Of a stretch of DNA of 64,000 bases, positions 48,190-59,239 are shown one piece after another. This stretch comes from Limosilactobacillus viscerum. GTDB taxonomy: Bacteria; Bacillota; Bacilli; Lactobacillales; Lactobacillaceae. The stretch is taken from positions 41,113 through 105,112 of the forward strand of contig NZ_CANDNW010000003.1 in NCBI RefSeq assembly GCF_947387525.1, read 5' to 3'. Within the stretch, counting starts at the first letter, position 1; each line of letters starts with the position of its first letter. The position numbers and the translations under genes are program-made. The notes below the pieces were generated by a model. That model was not told the DNA's origin, did no database searches, and saw only the letters and a list, made by a program, of their open reading frames with translations.

Positions 48190-49287
48190 ATGAGTGAAAA
48201 CGACAGCGAACAACAAATGGAAATTGGTAAGAAGCTGCAGAAGGCCCGTCAAGCTAAGGGCTACACCCTTGATGACCTGCAGCAAATTACGAAGATTCAA
48301 AAGCGTTACCTAATCGCAATTGAAGATGAGAAGTTCGATGAGTTGCCAGGTGACTTCTATGTCCGGGCCTTTGTTAAGCAGTATGCTGATACAGTTGGCC
48401 TTGACGGACAGGAATTACTTAGTGAATACGATGATGACCTTCCTGAGGCAAAGACGGCCGAATATTCTGACCATATTTCACAGGCGGTTGAAACGCGGGC
48501 TAGCCAACGGAAGACGGTTAGTAACAGTGTAAGTAAGGCGCGCCAATACCTGCCAACCGTAATTATTGCATGTGTCATTATTGTTGTGCTGGCAGCAATT
48601 TGGGTTACGGCCATTGCTCGTAGTCACCGTGATTCTTCTACCCGAATTGATAATAGTTCTGTTTCTGTTTCTGGTGAGAGCCGGAAGAAGGAGTCATCTT
48701 CTTCAGTTAAGAAGAATGTAAAGAAGCCAACTAGCTCACCAATTAAGTTACGGGAAAGCTCACGGACAACTACGGGGGTCGTATACAGTGCTGGTAAGCT
48801 GAAGAAGAACACTAACTTACAAGTGCAAACCAGTGCTAGTTCTGTTGTCCGGGTTCAAGGCAATAATCAAGTCCTGTTTAGCCAGACCATGGCTGCCAAC
48901 GGTAAGAACAGTGTTAAGATCGCAAAGTCAACTACTTCCTTAGTAATTACGGTCACTAACCCGTCAGCAACCAAGATTATAATTGGCGGTAAGACGATTA
49001 ACTTCACTAATAGTGGCAAGAACCAAAATACGCGGACAATTACCATCAACTTCGGTAGTCAAACGGCTAGTTCTTCAAGCAGCAGTAGTGCAACGACAAC
49101 GCAGCGGAATACCACTAGTACCGCAACAACTACTCGTTCAGGAGTAGCAACAAACGGCAACACCACCACGGGCACTTCTAATGCCACTACGGGTCGGACG
49201 ACGACTACTCAAGGAACTACTACCAATCAAGGCGCTGCTACTACCACGACCGGTGGTGCAGCACAAACAACCGGTGGTACGCGTTAA
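48190..49287 (+). CDS. rodZ: RodZ/YmfM-like cytoskeletal membrane protein
   Basis: Bitopic protein linking MreB to the wall machinery. The 365 residues start with a cytoplasmic Xre-type helix-turn-helix (about 11-80; GKKLQKARQAKGYTLDDL), which binds MreB in other bacteria. A single membrane helix follows (about 121-142), then a Ser/Lys-rich linker, an extracellular DUF4115-like beta-domain (about 195-290) and a tail of about 70 residues made nearly only of Thr, Ser, Gly, Ala, Asn and Gln. The ATG at 48190 has TGGAGATAAG upstream. The low-complexity tail is longer than in Bacillus. Confidence 0.88.
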   Translation: MSENDSEQQMEIGKKLQKARQAKGYTLDDLQQITKIQKRYLIAIEDEKFDELPGDFYVRAFVKQYADTVGLDGQELLSEYDDDLPEAKTAEYSDHISQAVETRASQRKTVSNSVSKARQYLPTVIIACVIIVVLAAIWVTAIARSHRDSSTRIDNSSVSVSGESRKKESSSSVKKNVKKPTSSPIKLRESSRTTTGVVYSAGKLKKNTNLQVQTSASSVVRVQGNNQVLFSQTMAANGKNSVKIAKSTTSLVITVTNPSATKIIIGGKTINFTNSGKNQNTRTITINFGSQTASSSSSSSATTTQRNTTSTATTTRSGVATNGNTTTGTSNATTGRTTTTQGTTTNQGAATTTTGGAAQTTGGTR

Positions 49288-49305
49288 TACTGGGAGGAAC
49301 TAAAA

Positions 49306-49890
49306 TTGAATTTACCTAATAAGCTAACTGTTGTTCGTCTAATAATTATTCCTTTCTTTCTCCTGCTGATGGTTTTACCTTTATCATGGGGGAGCGTTAC
49401 CTTTTGGGGCGCAACGATTCCGGTTGCCCAACTGATTGCGGCAATCCTCTTTATTGCTGCCACCATTACTGATAATCTTGATGGCCGGATTGCGCGGAAA
49501 AATCACTTAGTTACGAACTTCGGTAAATTTACTGACCCACTAGCTGACAAATTATTGGTAATGACTGCCTTTATCGTTTTGACGGGGAGTCAAATTGTTC
49601 CAGCGTGGGTAACCGCGATTATTATTTGGCGTGAATTATCAGTTACCGGTCTGCGGTTATTGCTAGTAGAACAAGATGGAACGGTTTTGGCCGCTAAAAT
49701 GCCAGGAAAGATTAAGACGACGACGCAATTCATTGCGATCATTTTCTTGCTGTTAAACAACGTTATTTTCGCTATCTGGAATATTCCTTTTGGGCAAATT
49801 ATGCTCTATATTTGCCTATTCTTTACTATTTACTCTGGTGTGGACTACTTTATCCAGGGCCGGGGTGTCTTTTCAGATGGTTTCAAGTAA
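49306..49890 (+). CDS. pgsA: CDP-diacylglycerol-glycerol-3-phosphate 3-phosphatidyltransferase
   Basis: Makes phosphatidylglycerol phosphate in the membrane. The 194 residues have several membrane helices and the CDP-alcohol phosphotransferase motif D-x2-DG-x2-AR-x8-G-x3-D-x3-D, seen in DNLDGRIARKNHLVTNFGKF plus TDPLADK. It starts with TTG at 49306 after GGGAGGA, which is well placed. Confidence 0.94.
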   Translation: MNLPNKLTVVRLIIIPFFLLLMVLPLSWGSVTFWGATIPVAQLIAAILFIAATITDNLDGRIARKNHLVTNFGKFTDPLADKLLVMTAFIVLTGSQIVPAWVTAIIIWRELSVTGLRLLLVEQDGTVLAAKMPGKIKTTTQFIAIIFLLLNNVIFAIWNIPFGQIMLYICLFFTIYSGVDYFIQGRGVFSDGFK

Positions 49891-49896
49891 AAATTA

Positions 49897-49935
49897 AGGA
49901 GACTGTGGCCTTGGGCTCGCGGTCTCTTTTTTGCC
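49897..49935 (+). terminator. pgsA terminator
   Basis: GGAGAC-GTG pairs with CGC-GTCTCT, followed by TTTTTT. Confidence 0.8.
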
Positions 49936-50008
49936 ATTAGCGAAAGTTAGATAAAGAATAAATGCTTTAAAAGGAATAATCCGTTCTTATTAATTAGGAG
50001 GGTAAATT

Positions 50009-51256
50009 ATGGATGCTGAGATCATTTCAGTTGGGACTGAATTAGCGCTAGGACAAGTTACTAATACCAATGCACCACTGTTGGCACAGACTTTAACCGC
50101 AATGGATATTAAGGCACCTTACCAGGTAACCGTCTTAGATGATGCAAACCAGATTAAGGATGCAATTCACACGGCACAGAAACGAGCGGGACTTATTTTT
50201 GTATGTGGGGGCCTTGGACCAACCACGGATGATGTTACGCTGCGCAGTACTGCTGCGGCCCTTGAAACTGACCTTGCCACTGATGACCAGCACTGGGAGT
50301 GGATTAAGGAGAGCTTTAAGAACCGGAAGACAGAATTGCCACCAGAAAATATACAGCAGGCTCGGTACCTGGCGGGCGGTCAACCGCTGGCTAACCCAGT
50401 CGGTCTAGCATTAGGTAGTTGGTATGATAATGGAAAGCAACTAGTAGTTGTGATGCCAGGACCACCCTCTGAATTTCGGGCAATGCTGGAAAAGAGTGTT
50501 AAGCCACGGCTAATTGAAAAGTACGGAACCGGCCGGCAGATTACCAGTCGGACACTAAACTTTTTGGGGCGGCCTGAATCATTATTAATGGATGAGATTG
50601 AGGAAGCCACGGCTGACTTTACGGGGATGACAGTTACTTCTTATGTCCAGCCAAGTCAGATCCAGGTTCGGATTAATGTCTATGACTTGCCGACAGAAGA
50701 AGCAAAAGCATTGCTTGACAAGGTAACAGCAGCAATCTTAGCTGTTGAACGGCCATTTTATTTTGGAATGGGTGATAAGTGCTCATTGGCGGAAGTGGTT
50801 GTTGACTCCTTGAAAGAACGCGGATTAACAATCACTGGTGCAGAAAGTCTGACCGGTGGTTTATTCCAAAGCACTATTTGTTCAGTTCCCGGTGCTTCCA
50901 ATGTATTTGATGGCGGCTTTGTCACGTACGCTGCAAGTGCAAAGGAAAAACTGGTGGGTGTTGACAAAGATGTTATTGAAAAATACGGTGTGGTTAGTTC
51001 ACCGACCGCGGCCCAGATGGCAGAAAAAAGTCGGCAACAATTAGATGCTGATTTTGGGGTAGCCTTTACTGGTGTTGCGGGACCGGATGCACTTGAAGGA
51101 AACCCCGCGGGGACGGTTTGGCTTGGCCTAGCACAACGTAATCAGCCGGTTCAAACCAGGGAACTTCACCTCGCCGCTTATAATGGTCGACAGGAAATTA
51201 GAAACCTTAGTGTTCAGTATGGCCTTCAGATGGTATACCAGGCATTACAGAAATAA
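50009..51256 (+). CDS. cinA: CinA nicotinamide-nucleotide amidase/ADP-ribose pyrophosphatase
   Basis: A 415-residue two-domain protein. The N-terminal molybdopterin-binding-like domain (1-170; ISVGTELALGQVTNTNA, FVCGGLGPTTDDVT) is the ADP-ribose pyrophosphatase of the COG1058 group. The C-terminal CinA domain (about 255-415; GAESLTGGLFQSTI, GVAGPDALEGNPAGTVWLG) is the NMN amidase. It serves pyridine nucleotide salvage and lies just upstream of recA, as in many naturally competent Firmicutes. Confidence 0.94.
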   Translation: MDAEIISVGTELALGQVTNTNAPLLAQTLTAMDIKAPYQVTVLDDANQIKDAIHTAQKRAGLIFVCGGLGPTTDDVTLRSTAAALETDLATDDQHWEWIKESFKNRKTELPPENIQQARYLAGGQPLANPVGLALGSWYDNGKQLVVVMPGPPSEFRAMLEKSVKPRLIEKYGTGRQITSRTLNFLGRPESLLMDEIEEATADFTGMTVTSYVQPSQIQVRINVYDLPTEEAKALLDKVTAAILAVERPFYFGMGDKCSLAEVVVDSLKERGLTITGAESLTGGLFQSTICSVPGASNVFDGGFVTYAASAKEKLVGVDKDVIEKYGVVSSPTAAQMAEKSRQQLDADFGVAFTGVAGPDALEGNPAGTVWLGLAQRNQPVQTRELHLAAYNGRQEIRNLSVQYGLQMVYQALQK

Positions 51257-51257
51257 T

Positions 51258-51308
51258 CGAACCGTTGTTCGCATTTTTCTTGTTTTTTAGTGTGAAAACT
51301 GGTATTGT
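51258..51308 (+). promoter_or_regulatory. recA control region: LexA box and promoter
   Basis: CGAAC-CGTT-GTTCG (51258-51271) is a perfect palindromic match to the Gram-positive LexA (DinR) box. A promoter TTGTTT (51280-51285), 17 nt, TATTGT (51303-51308) follows. The box begins 1 nt after the cinA stop. Confidence 0.8.
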
Positions 51309-51349
51309 TAATTGGCAGATATGAGTCCGAATAAAAGGAGGAATTTAAT

Positions 51350-52417
51350 TTGGCAGACCAGCGTAAAGCAGCACTGGATGTTGCGTTAAAAAAGATTGAA
51401 AAGAACTTTGGTAAGGGTTCTATCATGCGCATGGGTGATGCTGCCGACATGAAGATTGCCACTATTTCTAGTGGCTCTTTAGCGATTGATAAAGCGCTTG
51501 GTGTTGGTGGCTACCCACGTGGTCGGATAGTAGAAATTTATGGCCCAGAAAGTTCTGGTAAGACGACGGTTGCCTTGCATGCGGTGGCAGAGGTTCAACG
51601 TCAGGGTGGTACTGCGGCATATATTGACGCAGAAAACGCCCTAGACCCACAATATGCAGAAGCACTGGGGGTTGATGTTGATAACTTGCTTCTTTCCCAG
51701 CCAGATACTGGTGAAGAAGGGTTAGCAATTGCTGACGCACTGATCGCCAGTGGGGCGGTTGACCTGGTGGTAATTGATTCCGTTGCTGCCTTAGTTCCAC
51801 AGGCTGAAATTGATGGTGACATGGGGGATGCCCATGTTGGTCTTCAGGCACGGTTAATGTCGCAAGCATTGCGGAAGCTTTCTGGTGAGATCAACAAGAC
51901 GAAGACGATTGCGATCTTTATCAACCAGATTCGTGAAAAGGTTGGGGTGATGTTTGGTAACCCTGAAACGACGACTGGTGGTCGGGCACTGAAATTCTAT
52001 TCGACAATCCGGATGGAAATCCGCCGTGCGGAACAGATTAAGAACGGGACAGATGTTATTGGTAACAAGGCCCGGGTAAAGATTGTTAAGAACAAGGTTG
52101 CGCCACCGTTCAAGCGGTGTGAAGTTGACATTATGTACGGTGAAGGCATCTCAAAGACTGGGGAACTGCTGGATATGGCGGTTGAAAAGGACTTGGTCAA
52201 CAAGAGTGGGGCCTGGTACTCATATGGCAACGAACGAATTGGTCAGGGTCGTGAAAACGCCAAGCAATGGCTGGCAGACCATCCAGAAAGCATGAACGAA
52301 CTGATGAACAAGGTTCGGGTAGCATACGGGATGAAGCCATTGGAAAACAATGGCGAAGCGGACCAACCAAAAGAGGGCGGCCAACAGGAAACAATTGAGG
52401 AAGCTAGTAAAAATTAA
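51350..52417 (+). CDS. recA: Recombinase RecA
   Basis: DNA-dependent ATPase for homologous recombination and SOS induction. The 355 residues have Walker A GPESSGKT (65-72), Walker [11 protein letters not shown], loop L2 [20 protein letters not shown] and KNKVAPPF. The C-terminus is acidic. It starts with TTG at 51350 behind AAAAGGAGGAA, a strong site that settles the start. Confidence 0.98.
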   Translation: MADQRKAALDVALKKIEKNFGKGSIMRMGDAADMKIATISSGSLAIDKALGVGGYPRGRIVEIYGPESSGKTTVALHAVAEVQRQGGTAAYIDAENALDPQYAEALGVDVDNLLLSQPDTGEEGLAIADALIASGAVDLVVIDSVAALVPQAEIDGDMGDAHVGLQARLMSQALRKLSGEINKTKTIAIFINQIREKVGVMFGNPETTTGGRALKFYSTIRMEIRRAEQIKNGTDVIGNKARVKIVKNKVAPPFKRCEVDIMYGEGISKTGELLDMAVEKDLVNKSGAWYSYGNERIGQGRENAKQWLADHPESMNELMNKVRVAYGMKPLENNGEADQPKEGGQQETIEEASKN

Positions 52418-52438
52418 CTAAGTGCGGAACGGCCAATA

Positions 52439-52650
52439 AGAGGGCCGTATGCATAACATGGCAACCGGAGTTGACGCGGGACGCGTCGGCTTCGGTTGCC
52501 ATGTTATGTACTAGGCCCTCGGCCGTGGAGCACGTTACGCGTGGAAGAAGAGAAATGCAAACCGGTATTGACGCTGAAGGCGTCAGTGCCGGTTTTCTAT
52601 AATGTACTAGGCCCGGTCCCGCGGAGCACGTTACACGTGGAAGAAAAGAA
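52439..52650. repeat. Tandem structured repeat between recA and rny
   Basis: Two copies of a module: a large hairpin followed by TGTACTAGGCCC and GGAGCACGTTAC-CGTGGAAGAA. In copy 1 (about 52440-52552) the arms are 15 bp and perfect (ATAACATGGCAACCG and its complement), with an outer GAGGGCC/GGCCCTC. In copy 2 (about 52558-52647) the stem is AAACCGG/CCGGTTT. Both share the inner GACGC/GCGTC. The stems differ but stay paired. No ribosome site is present. Confidence 0.72.
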
Positions 52651-52718
52651 TAATAAAGCAGCGATCGTTAATTTAACGGCCATGGTTAACAATATTTCAA
52701 ATGAAGAAAATAATATTG

Positions 52719-52747
52719 TTGACACTTAAGAATTGCAAGCTTAAAAT
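52719..52747 (+). promoter_or_regulatory. rny promoter
   Basis: Consensus TTGACA (52719-52724), 17 nt, TAAAAT (52742-52747). The rest of the 52418-52830 gap holds the tandem repeat and the leader. Confidence 0.75.
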
Positions 52748-52830
52748 TTATTTTGTGTGGTGCTTTTTGCATTACACGGTGAAAATAATTAACCAACCAA
52801 CAACAAAATAGTTGAAGCGGGGGTGAAATA

Positions 52831-54384
52831 ATGCAGTTATTAATTTTCGCCGCGCTTGCTATGGTTGTCGGTCTTGTTATTGGCTATGCTGTACGTAAAG
52901 TTATTTATGAAAAGCAGCTTACGGCAGCAAATCAAACGGCCGCCGGAATTCTTTCGACAGCCAAGACTGAAGCAGAAACGGCGAAAAAGGAAGCAATCCT
53001 TGAGGCAAAGGAAGAAAGCCACCGTTACCGGGAAAACGTTGAAGATGAGTTGAAGCAGCGACGGAACGAAATTCAACGCCAAGAAGATCGCTTATTACAA
53101 CGTGAAACAAGCTTAGACCATAAGGATTCAGCACTGGAAAAACGTGAAACGGCAGTTGGTAACCGTGAACATAAGTTGGACCAGCAGACTGAAAAATTAC
53201 GGAATGCTCAGCAAAAGGCTGACGCGTTAGTTGACCAACGCCAAGAAGAGCTAGAAAAGGTTGCACAAATGTCTCATGAGGATGCCAAGCAACAGCTGCT
53301 CGCCGAGATGAAGGATCAATTAAAGTCTGAACGAGAAGTAATGATTCGTGATAGCGAACAGGAAGCTGAAATTACAGCAGACCGTAACGCCAAGAAGCTA
53401 ATCGTCGAAGCAATTCAGCGAAGTGCTGCAGATGTTGTTTCTGAAGCAACGGTTTCAGTGGTTAACTTGCCAAATGATGATATGAAGGGACGGATTATCG
53501 GTCGTGAAGGGCGGAATATCCGGACCCTCGAAACGTTAACGGGTATTGATTTAATTATCGATGATACTCCGGAAGCAGTTGTCTTAAGCGGCTTTGACCC
53601 GGTCCGGCGTGAAATTGCTAAGATTGCCTTAGAGAAGTTAATTCAAGATGGTCGGATTCATCCGGCACGGATTGAAGAAGCGGTTGATAAGGCACGTAAG
53701 GAAATGGATAGCAAACTTCGGGAGACGGGCGAACAGGCACTCTTTGACTTGGGTATTCATTCAATGCACCCAGACTTAATTAAGACGATTGGGCGGATGA
53801 AGTACCGGACTAGTTATGGTCAAAATGTTCTTGACCATTCAGTTGAAGTTGCTAAACTTGCTGGAATTATGGCTAGTGAGCTTGGCGAGGACGTAAACCT
53901 GGCAAAGCGGGCAGGGCTCTTGCATGACATCGGTAAGGCGATTGACCACGAAGTCGATGGTTCACACGTTGAACTGGGTGTTGAACTGGCACGGAAATAC
54001 AAGGAAAACAAGGTGGTAATCAATACGATTGCCTCCCACCATGGTGATGTTCCAGCATCGTCAGTAATCGCGGTCCTTGTTCAAGCAGCCGATGCAATTT
54101 CTGGTGCCCGTCCTGGTGCGCGGAGTGAGTCGCTTGAACAATACATCCAACGCCTGAAGAAACTTGAAGGTATAGCTAATAATTATGATGGTGTCGACCA
54201 TAGTTTTGCAATTCAGGCCGGCCGTGAATTACGGGTAATTGTTAAGCCAAAGAAAGTCTCTGATCTGGAGGCAACTACTTTGGCCCACGATATTAAGCAA
54301 AAGATCGAAAAACAATTGGAATATCCTGGTCACATCAAAGTGACTGTTATTCGTGAAGTACGGGCAGTTGACTATGCTAAATAG
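52831..54384 (+). CDS. rny: Ribonuclease Y
   Basis: Membrane-bound endoribonuclease that starts mRNA decay. The 517 residues begin with a membrane helix (about 3-25), then a long Glu/Lys/Arg coiled coil (about 30-200), the KH domain ([17 protein letters not shown]) and the HD domain with [12 protein letters not shown] and SHHGD. Length and layout are standard. GGGGTGA precedes the ATG. Confidence 0.96.
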   Translation: MQLLIFAALAMVVGLVIGYAVRKVIYEKQLTAANQTAAGILSTAKTEAETAKKEAILEAKEESHRYRENVEDELKQRRNEIQRQEDRLLQRETSLDHKDSALEKRETAVGNREHKLDQQTEKLRNAQQKADALVDQRQEELEKVAQMSHEDAKQQLLAEMKDQLKSEREVMIRDSEQEAEITADRNAKKLIVEAIQRSAADVVSEATVSVVNLPNDDMKGRIIGREGRNIRTLETLTGIDLIIDDTPEAVVLSGFDPVRREIAKIALEKLIQDGRIHPARIEEAVDKARKEMDSKLRETGEQALFDLGIHSMHPDLIKTIGRMKYRTSYGQNVLDHSVEVAKLAGIMASELGEDVNLAKRAGLLHDIGKAIDHEVDGSHVELGVELARKYKENKVVINTIASHHGDVPASSVIAVLVQAADAISGARPGARSESLEQYIQRLKKLEGIANNYDGVDHSFAIQAGRELRVIVKPKKVSDLEATTLAHDIKQKIEKQLEYPGHIKVTVIREVRAVDYAK

Positions 54385-54411
54385 TTAACGCTTGCTGGTT
54401 AGCTTGATAAT

Positions 54412-54447
54412 ATTAATGGACTGGGGATAATCCCAGCCTTTTTATTT
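54412..54447 (+). terminator. rny terminator
   Basis: GG-CTGGG pairs with CCCAG-CC around GATAAT, followed by TTTTTATTTTT. Confidence 0.7.
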
Positions 54448-54463
54448 TTAAAATTCGCAAGTC

Positions 54464-54492
54464 TTGCACTGCCGGTCCGCAAAAAATATAAT
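54464..54492 (+). promoter_or_regulatory. mutSL promoter
   Basis: TTGCAC (54464-54469), 17 nt, TATAAT (54487-54492). Confidence 0.7.
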
Positions 54493-54536
54493 TAAATAGT
54501 ATATAACCGTATCGAATTTAATGAGGTGAAATTTTT

Positions 54537-57176
54537 TTGACAAAAAAACAAACACCAATGATGGAGCAGTATCAAAAGGTGAAAGACCAGTACCCAGACG
54601 CGTTTCTTTTTTACCGCCTGGGTGATTTTTATGAGCTCTTTAATGATGACGCAATTAAGGGGGCGCAACTTTTAGAGCTGACGCTAACCACCCGTAATCA
54701 TAGTGCCAAGAACCCGATCCCAATGTGTGGGGTACCGCACCGGGCAGTGGAAAGCTATGTTGACGTGTTGATTGATAAGGGGTACAAAGTTGCTATCTGT
54801 GAGCAGATGGAGGACCCTAAAAAGGCGAAGGGAATGGTTAAACGGGCAGTTACCCGCTTAGTTACGCCTGGGACTCAGATGGATTTAAATGGTGACCAAG
54901 CAAAGGACAATAACTACTTAGGTGCCATCTACCACCAAGATAACCATTTTTACCTTGCCTACACGGACCTATCAACTGGTGAGCTTAAGACCAGTGATTT
55001 TGCAAACGTCGATGGCATCCTAAACGAGTTAATCAACCTGCAAACAAAGGAAGTCGTCGGCCAGGGGGAATTGCCGGACCAACTGACGACGGCGCTTGAC
55101 CAGCGCCATATTTTGCTGTCCACGCAGGAAGAAGTTTTGAAGCGGTCAGAAATTAGCTACTTAACGCAGGACCTTACTAGTGAGGGACAAAAACACGTAG
55201 TTGGCTTACTGGTTTCCTACCTTCTAACCACTCAGAAGCGGTCACTTGCCCACCTCCAAAAGGCGATTGCTTACCAGCCAAGTTCATTTATGAAAATTGA
55301 TCACTATTCTAAGACAAACCTGGAACTAATGACTAACCTGCGAAGTGGTAAGCGGCAGGGGACGTTATCATGGCTGCTTGATGAGACCAAAACGGCAATG
55401 GGGAGTCGGCTATTAAAGCGGTGGCTTGACCGGCCGTTGATTGACCCTAACGCAATTAAGGAACGGCAAGATAAAGTCGCTGAACTACTTGACCACTATT
55501 TTGAACGGAGCAATATCCAACAAGAGTTGATCAAGGTTTATGACCTGGAACGGTTAGCCGGCCGGGTCGCCTACGGAAGCGTTAATGGCCGTGACCTGAT
55601 CCAGCTTAAGACCTCACTTCAGCAAGTACCAAAAATTAAGTACGTATTAGAGACACTAGACTCACCAGTCTTTGCCGACCTAACTAGCCGCCTAGACCCG
55701 CTGAGTGACATTGCTGACTTAATTGACCGCGCCGTGGTAGAAGAACCGCCAATTGCCGTGACTGATGGTGGGGTGATTAAGGATGGTTATAATGACCAGC
55801 TCGACCAATACCGTGATGCAATGAATAATGGCAAGCAGTGGATTGCTGATTTACAGGACCAGGAACGAAAGGTAACCGGAATCAACAACCTGAAAATTGG
55901 CTATAACCATGTTTTCGGATACTACATTGAAGTAACCAAGGTTAACCTCAGCAAGATTCCTCGTGACCGTTATGAACGGAAACAAACCCTGGTTAATGCT
56001 GAGCGATTCTCAACACCGGAATTAAAGGAAAAAGAAGCGTTGATCTTAGGGGCCCAGGAAAAGTCAGTTGCCCTTGAATATGACCTGTTTGTGAAGGTAC
56101 GGGAACAGGTGAAGGGGCAGATCAAGCGGCTACAAAAGCTTGCCCAGGCGTTATCCGAATTGGATGTCTTGCAGAGCTTTGCGGTGGTTAGTGAAGATTA
56201 CCACTTTGTTCGGCCAACGATGAATACTGGCCATCAGCTTTCAATTAAGGATGGCCGTCACCCAGTGGTTGAAAAGTTTATGGGGCACCAGGAGTACGTT
56301 CCTAATGACGTCCAAATGGGTGACGATACCGATATCCTGTTGATTACCGGGCCAAACATGTCTGGTAAGAGTACTTACATGCGTCAGTTGGCCCTAACGG
56401 CGGTGATGGCACAGATGGGCTGCTTTGTTCCGGCTAGTCGGGCTGAATTGCCAATTTTTGACCAGATCTTTACCCGGATCGGGGCGGCCGATGACCTGAT
56501 TTCCGGTGAAAGTACCTTCATGGTTGAGATGATGGAGGCAAACAATGCCCTGAGCCATGCTACGGACCGTAGTCTGATCCTCTTTGACGAAATTGGTCGG
56601 GGGACCGCCACCTATGATGGGATGGCACTGGCCCAGGCAATCATTGAATATGTTCACCAGCATGTCCGGGCAAAGACACTGTTTTCAACCCACTACCATG
56701 AGTTGACAAGCCTAGAAGAAACATTGCCACGCTTAAAGAATGTTCATGTTGGGGCAACGGAGAAAAATGGTGAATTAGTTTTCCTCCACAAGGTTAGTGC
56801 CGGGCCAGCAGATAAGTCGTATGGTATTCACGTTGCTAAGCTAGCTGGAATGCCTGCTCCATTACTGAAACGGGCCGACCAGATTTTGCAGAAGTTAGAG
56901 AAGAAGGATGTCGAACTGCCAACGAGCCAGGCTCCCGACAAGCCAGCACCAGAAAAGGCGAAGGAAGCCGACCGGGTCGCTGAACAGTCAACTACTGTTA
57001 AACCGGTAGTAGAGCCGAACGGGCAGATGGAATTATTTAGCCCCCAACCACCGGCTAAGAAGTTGAATAAAAAGGAAGAGCGGGTCCTTCACCAGCTGAA
57101 GGAATTAAACCTGATGGGGATGACCCCAATGCAGGTAATGAACCAGCTTTATGAGTGGCAGCAAAAATTAAAGTGA
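54537..57176 (+). CDS. mutS: DNA mismatch repair protein MutS
   Basis: Recognises mismatches as a dimer and recruits MutL. The 879 residues have the mismatch-binding N-terminus with F-x-E in [15 protein letters not shown], the Walker [22 protein letters not shown] and the helix-turn-helix dimerisation end. The C-terminal linker carries QMELF, a good match to the beta-clamp binding motif. It starts with TTG at 54537 after GAGGTGAAA. mutL follows by 12 nt. Confidence 0.97.
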   Translation: MTKKQTPMMEQYQKVKDQYPDAFLFYRLGDFYELFNDDAIKGAQLLELTLTTRNHSAKNPIPMCGVPHRAVESYVDVLIDKGYKVAICEQMEDPKKAKGMVKRAVTRLVTPGTQMDLNGDQAKDNNYLGAIYHQDNHFYLAYTDLSTGELKTSDFANVDGILNELINLQTKEVVGQGELPDQLTTALDQRHILLSTQEEVLKRSEISYLTQDLTSEGQKHVVGLLVSYLLTTQKRSLAHLQKAIAYQPSSFMKIDHYSKTNLELMTNLRSGKRQGTLSWLLDETKTAMGSRLLKRWLDRPLIDPNAIKERQDKVAELLDHYFERSNIQQELIKVYDLERLAGRVAYGSVNGRDLIQLKTSLQQVPKIKYVLETLDSPVFADLTSRLDPLSDIADLIDRAVVEEPPIAVTDGGVIKDGYNDQLDQYRDAMNNGKQWIADLQDQERKVTGINNLKIGYNHVFGYYIEVTKVNLSKIPRDRYERKQTLVNAERFSTPELKEKEALILGAQEKSVALEYDLFVKVREQVKGQIKRLQKLAQALSELDVLQSFAVVSEDYHFVRPTMNTGHQLSIKDGRHPVVEKFMGHQEYVPNDVQMGDDTDILLITGPNMSGKSTYMRQLALTAVMAQMGCFVPASRAELPIFDQIFTRIGAADDLISGESTFMVEMMEANNALSHATDRSLILFDEIGRGTATYDGMALAQAIIEYVHQHVRAKTLFSTHYHELTSLEETLPRLKNVHVGATEKNGELVFLHKVSAGPADKSYGIHVAKLAGMPAPLLKRADQILQKLEKKDVELPTSQAPDKPAPEKAKEADRVAEQSTTVKPVVEPNGQMELFSPQPPAKKLNKKEERVLHQLKELNLMGMTPMQVMNQLYEWQQKLK

Positions 57177-57188
57177 GGTGGCTAATCA

Positions 57189-59216
57189 ATGGGGCAAATT
57201 CATGAACTAAATAGTGTGTTAGCGGATCAGATAGCCGCTGGTGAGGTTATTGAACGCCCCGCATCAATCGTAAAGGAGCTAGTGGAAAATTCACTGGATG
57301 CTCACAGCAGCCGGGTGGATATCATTGTCGAAAATGCCGGCTTAGATAGTATCCGGGTGATTGATGATGGCGACGGAATTGCTAGTGATGATGTCCAGCT
57401 AGCGTTTAAGCGGCACGCCACAAGTAAGATTAGCAGCCGCAAGGACCTCTTCCGGGTGCAAACAATGGGTTTCCGTGGTGAAGCTTTACCAAGTATCGCC
57501 TCGGTCGCAGACGTAGAATTGACAACTGCCCAGGAAGGGGCTACCGCGGGACGGATGGTTCACCTGCGTGGTGGTGAACTAGTTGCTAACCAGCCAGCTC
57601 CTGCGCGCCGGGGGACCGATGTTCGGGTAACCGAGCTGTTTTTCAATACTCCTGCCCGGTTGAAGTACCTCAAGTCTCCGCATACCGAATTAATGCGGAT
57701 TACTGATATCGTTAACCGCCTGGCACTTGCCAATCCCGGAGTAGCGTTTAGCTTTACCCATAATGGCAAGGAGCTCTTTCGGTCAGCCGGTAATGGCAAC
57801 CTCCAGCAGGTAATTGCGGCAATTTATGGAATTAAAGCTGGACGAAAGATGCTGGCGGTCCAAGGAGAAGACGATGACTTTAAGGTCAGCGGCTTTGTTT
57901 CGTTGCCGGAACTAACCCGGGCCTCACGCCAGTACATTACGATCACGATTAACCACCGGTATATCAGGAACTTTGAGCTAACAAAGGCCATTATCCAGGG
58001 CTATGAATCAAAGTTAATGGTTGGTCGCTACCCGATTGCGGTAATCAATATCGACCTTGATCCCGTCCTGGTTGACGTTAATGTTCACCCTGCAAAGCGG
58101 GAGGTACGGTTGAGCAAGGAACCCCAGCTAGCTAATCTAATCTCCCAGACAATTCGCCAACGGATTGCGCAAGAAAACTTAATACCGGACCTCGATGGTG
58201 ATAACTTTGGTCCCCAGCCGGATCCGGAGGTTGTTAATGATTTGAACCGGCGCCTGAATGAAGCGGCGCAGCCATATACGGTTGACCAAGGAGCACCAAT
58301 AACTAAGCCCCAGCCGGCAGCTGCCCATCCAGAAGAACCTACCCAAGCAGCAGATAATGGAAGCGCAGGTGCTGATACGGTTGATAGTCAACTCGCGGCA
58401 CCGGTGATTATCCACCAGACCGCTGAACTTCATTCGCCCCGGATGCAGAAATTTGACGAGCGTTACCAACACGAAGGGGATGCCCAGCCGTTTGCCGGTG
58501 AAGATGATCACGTAGAAATGAATAACCAGCAGACCAAGACCAAAAACGTAGAACTGGATGTTCATGACAAGAGTGACCAAGCCGCGGGCCGTTTTCCCGA
58601 CCTCCAATATATCGGACAGCTCCAGGGAACTTTTTTGCTCGCCCAGGCTAGCGATGGTCTGTATATTGTTGACCAGCACGCCGCACAGGAACGAATAAAC
58701 TATGAACGTTTCCGGAAGGAGATTGGGCTGGTAAGTGACGACCAACAGACCTTCCTAGTACCGCTAGTGCTGAACTATTCAACGGTGGATGCGATGAACA
58801 TCAGTAACCATGCTGACGTTTTGGCAAGTGTTGGCCTCCACCTTGAATCGTTTGGTCAAAACAGCTTTATTCTCCGTTCACACCCCACCTGGTTTGCGGA
58901 AGGGCAGGAAGAGGATACGGCAAAAGAAATGATTGACTGGATAATTAAGGATGGTAAATTGACGGTCCGGGAATTTCGGATGAAGACGGCAATCATGATG
59001 TCCTGTAAGCGGGCAATCAAGGCCAACCACCACCTGGATGATCGGGAAGCCCGGGCACTTTTGCGGCGGTTGCCCCAGTGCGAAAACCCGTTTAACTGTC
59101 CTCATGGCCGCCCAGTGACGGTTCACTTTAACGACCGTGACCTGGAAAAGATGTTTAAACGAATCCAGGAATCACACGTTCCGTATGCAGATGACTTTGA
59201 TGATCATGACTTTTAA
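57189..59216 (+). CDS. mutL: DNA mismatch repair protein MutL
   Basis: GHKL ATPase of mismatch repair. The 675 residues contain the N-terminal ATPase motifs [26 protein letters not shown] and [15 protein letters not shown], a variable Gln/Asp-rich linker (about 345-460) and the C-terminal dimerisation domain. The endonuclease motif DQHA-x2-E-x4-E is present ([15 protein letters not shown]), so it is predicted to nick DNA itself, as expected for species without MutH. Confidence 0.96.
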   Translation: MGQIHELNSVLADQIAAGEVIERPASIVKELVENSLDAHSSRVDIIVENAGLDSIRVIDDGDGIASDDVQLAFKRHATSKISSRKDLFRVQTMGFRGEALPSIASVADVELTTAQEGATAGRMVHLRGGELVANQPAPARRGTDVRVTELFFNTPARLKYLKSPHTELMRITDIVNRLALANPGVAFSFTHNGKELFRSAGNGNLQQVIAAIYGIKAGRKMLAVQGEDDDFKVSGFVSLPELTRASRQYITITINHRYIRNFELTKAIIQGYESKLMVGRYPIAVINIDLDPVLVDVNVHPAKREVRLSKEPQLANLISQTIRQRIAQENLIPDLDGDNFGPQPDPEVVNDLNRRLNEAAQPYTVDQGAPITKPQPAAAHPEEPTQAADNGSAGADTVDSQLAAPVIIHQTAELHSPRMQKFDERYQHEGDAQPFAGEDDHVEMNNQQTKTKNVELDVHDKSDQAAGRFPDLQYIGQLQGTFLLAQASDGLYIVDQHAAQERINYERFRKEIGLVSDDQQTFLVPLVLNYSTVDAMNISNHADVLASVGLHLESFGQNSFILRSHPTWFAEGQEEDTAKEMIDWIIKDGKLTVREFRMKTAIMMSCKRAIKANHHLDDREARALLRRLPQCENPFNCPHGRPVTVHFNDRDLEKMFKRIQESHVPYADDFDDHDF

Positions 59217-59239
59217 CCAGTAAAGGAGTTTTACTAACC

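Noticed and set aside
52496-52729. Open frame of 77 codons over the tandem repeat (repeated VLGP-STL-VEE pattern)
   Set aside because: The repeated peptide only mirrors the DNA repeat. There is no ribosome site and the DNA is better explained by hairpins with paired changes.
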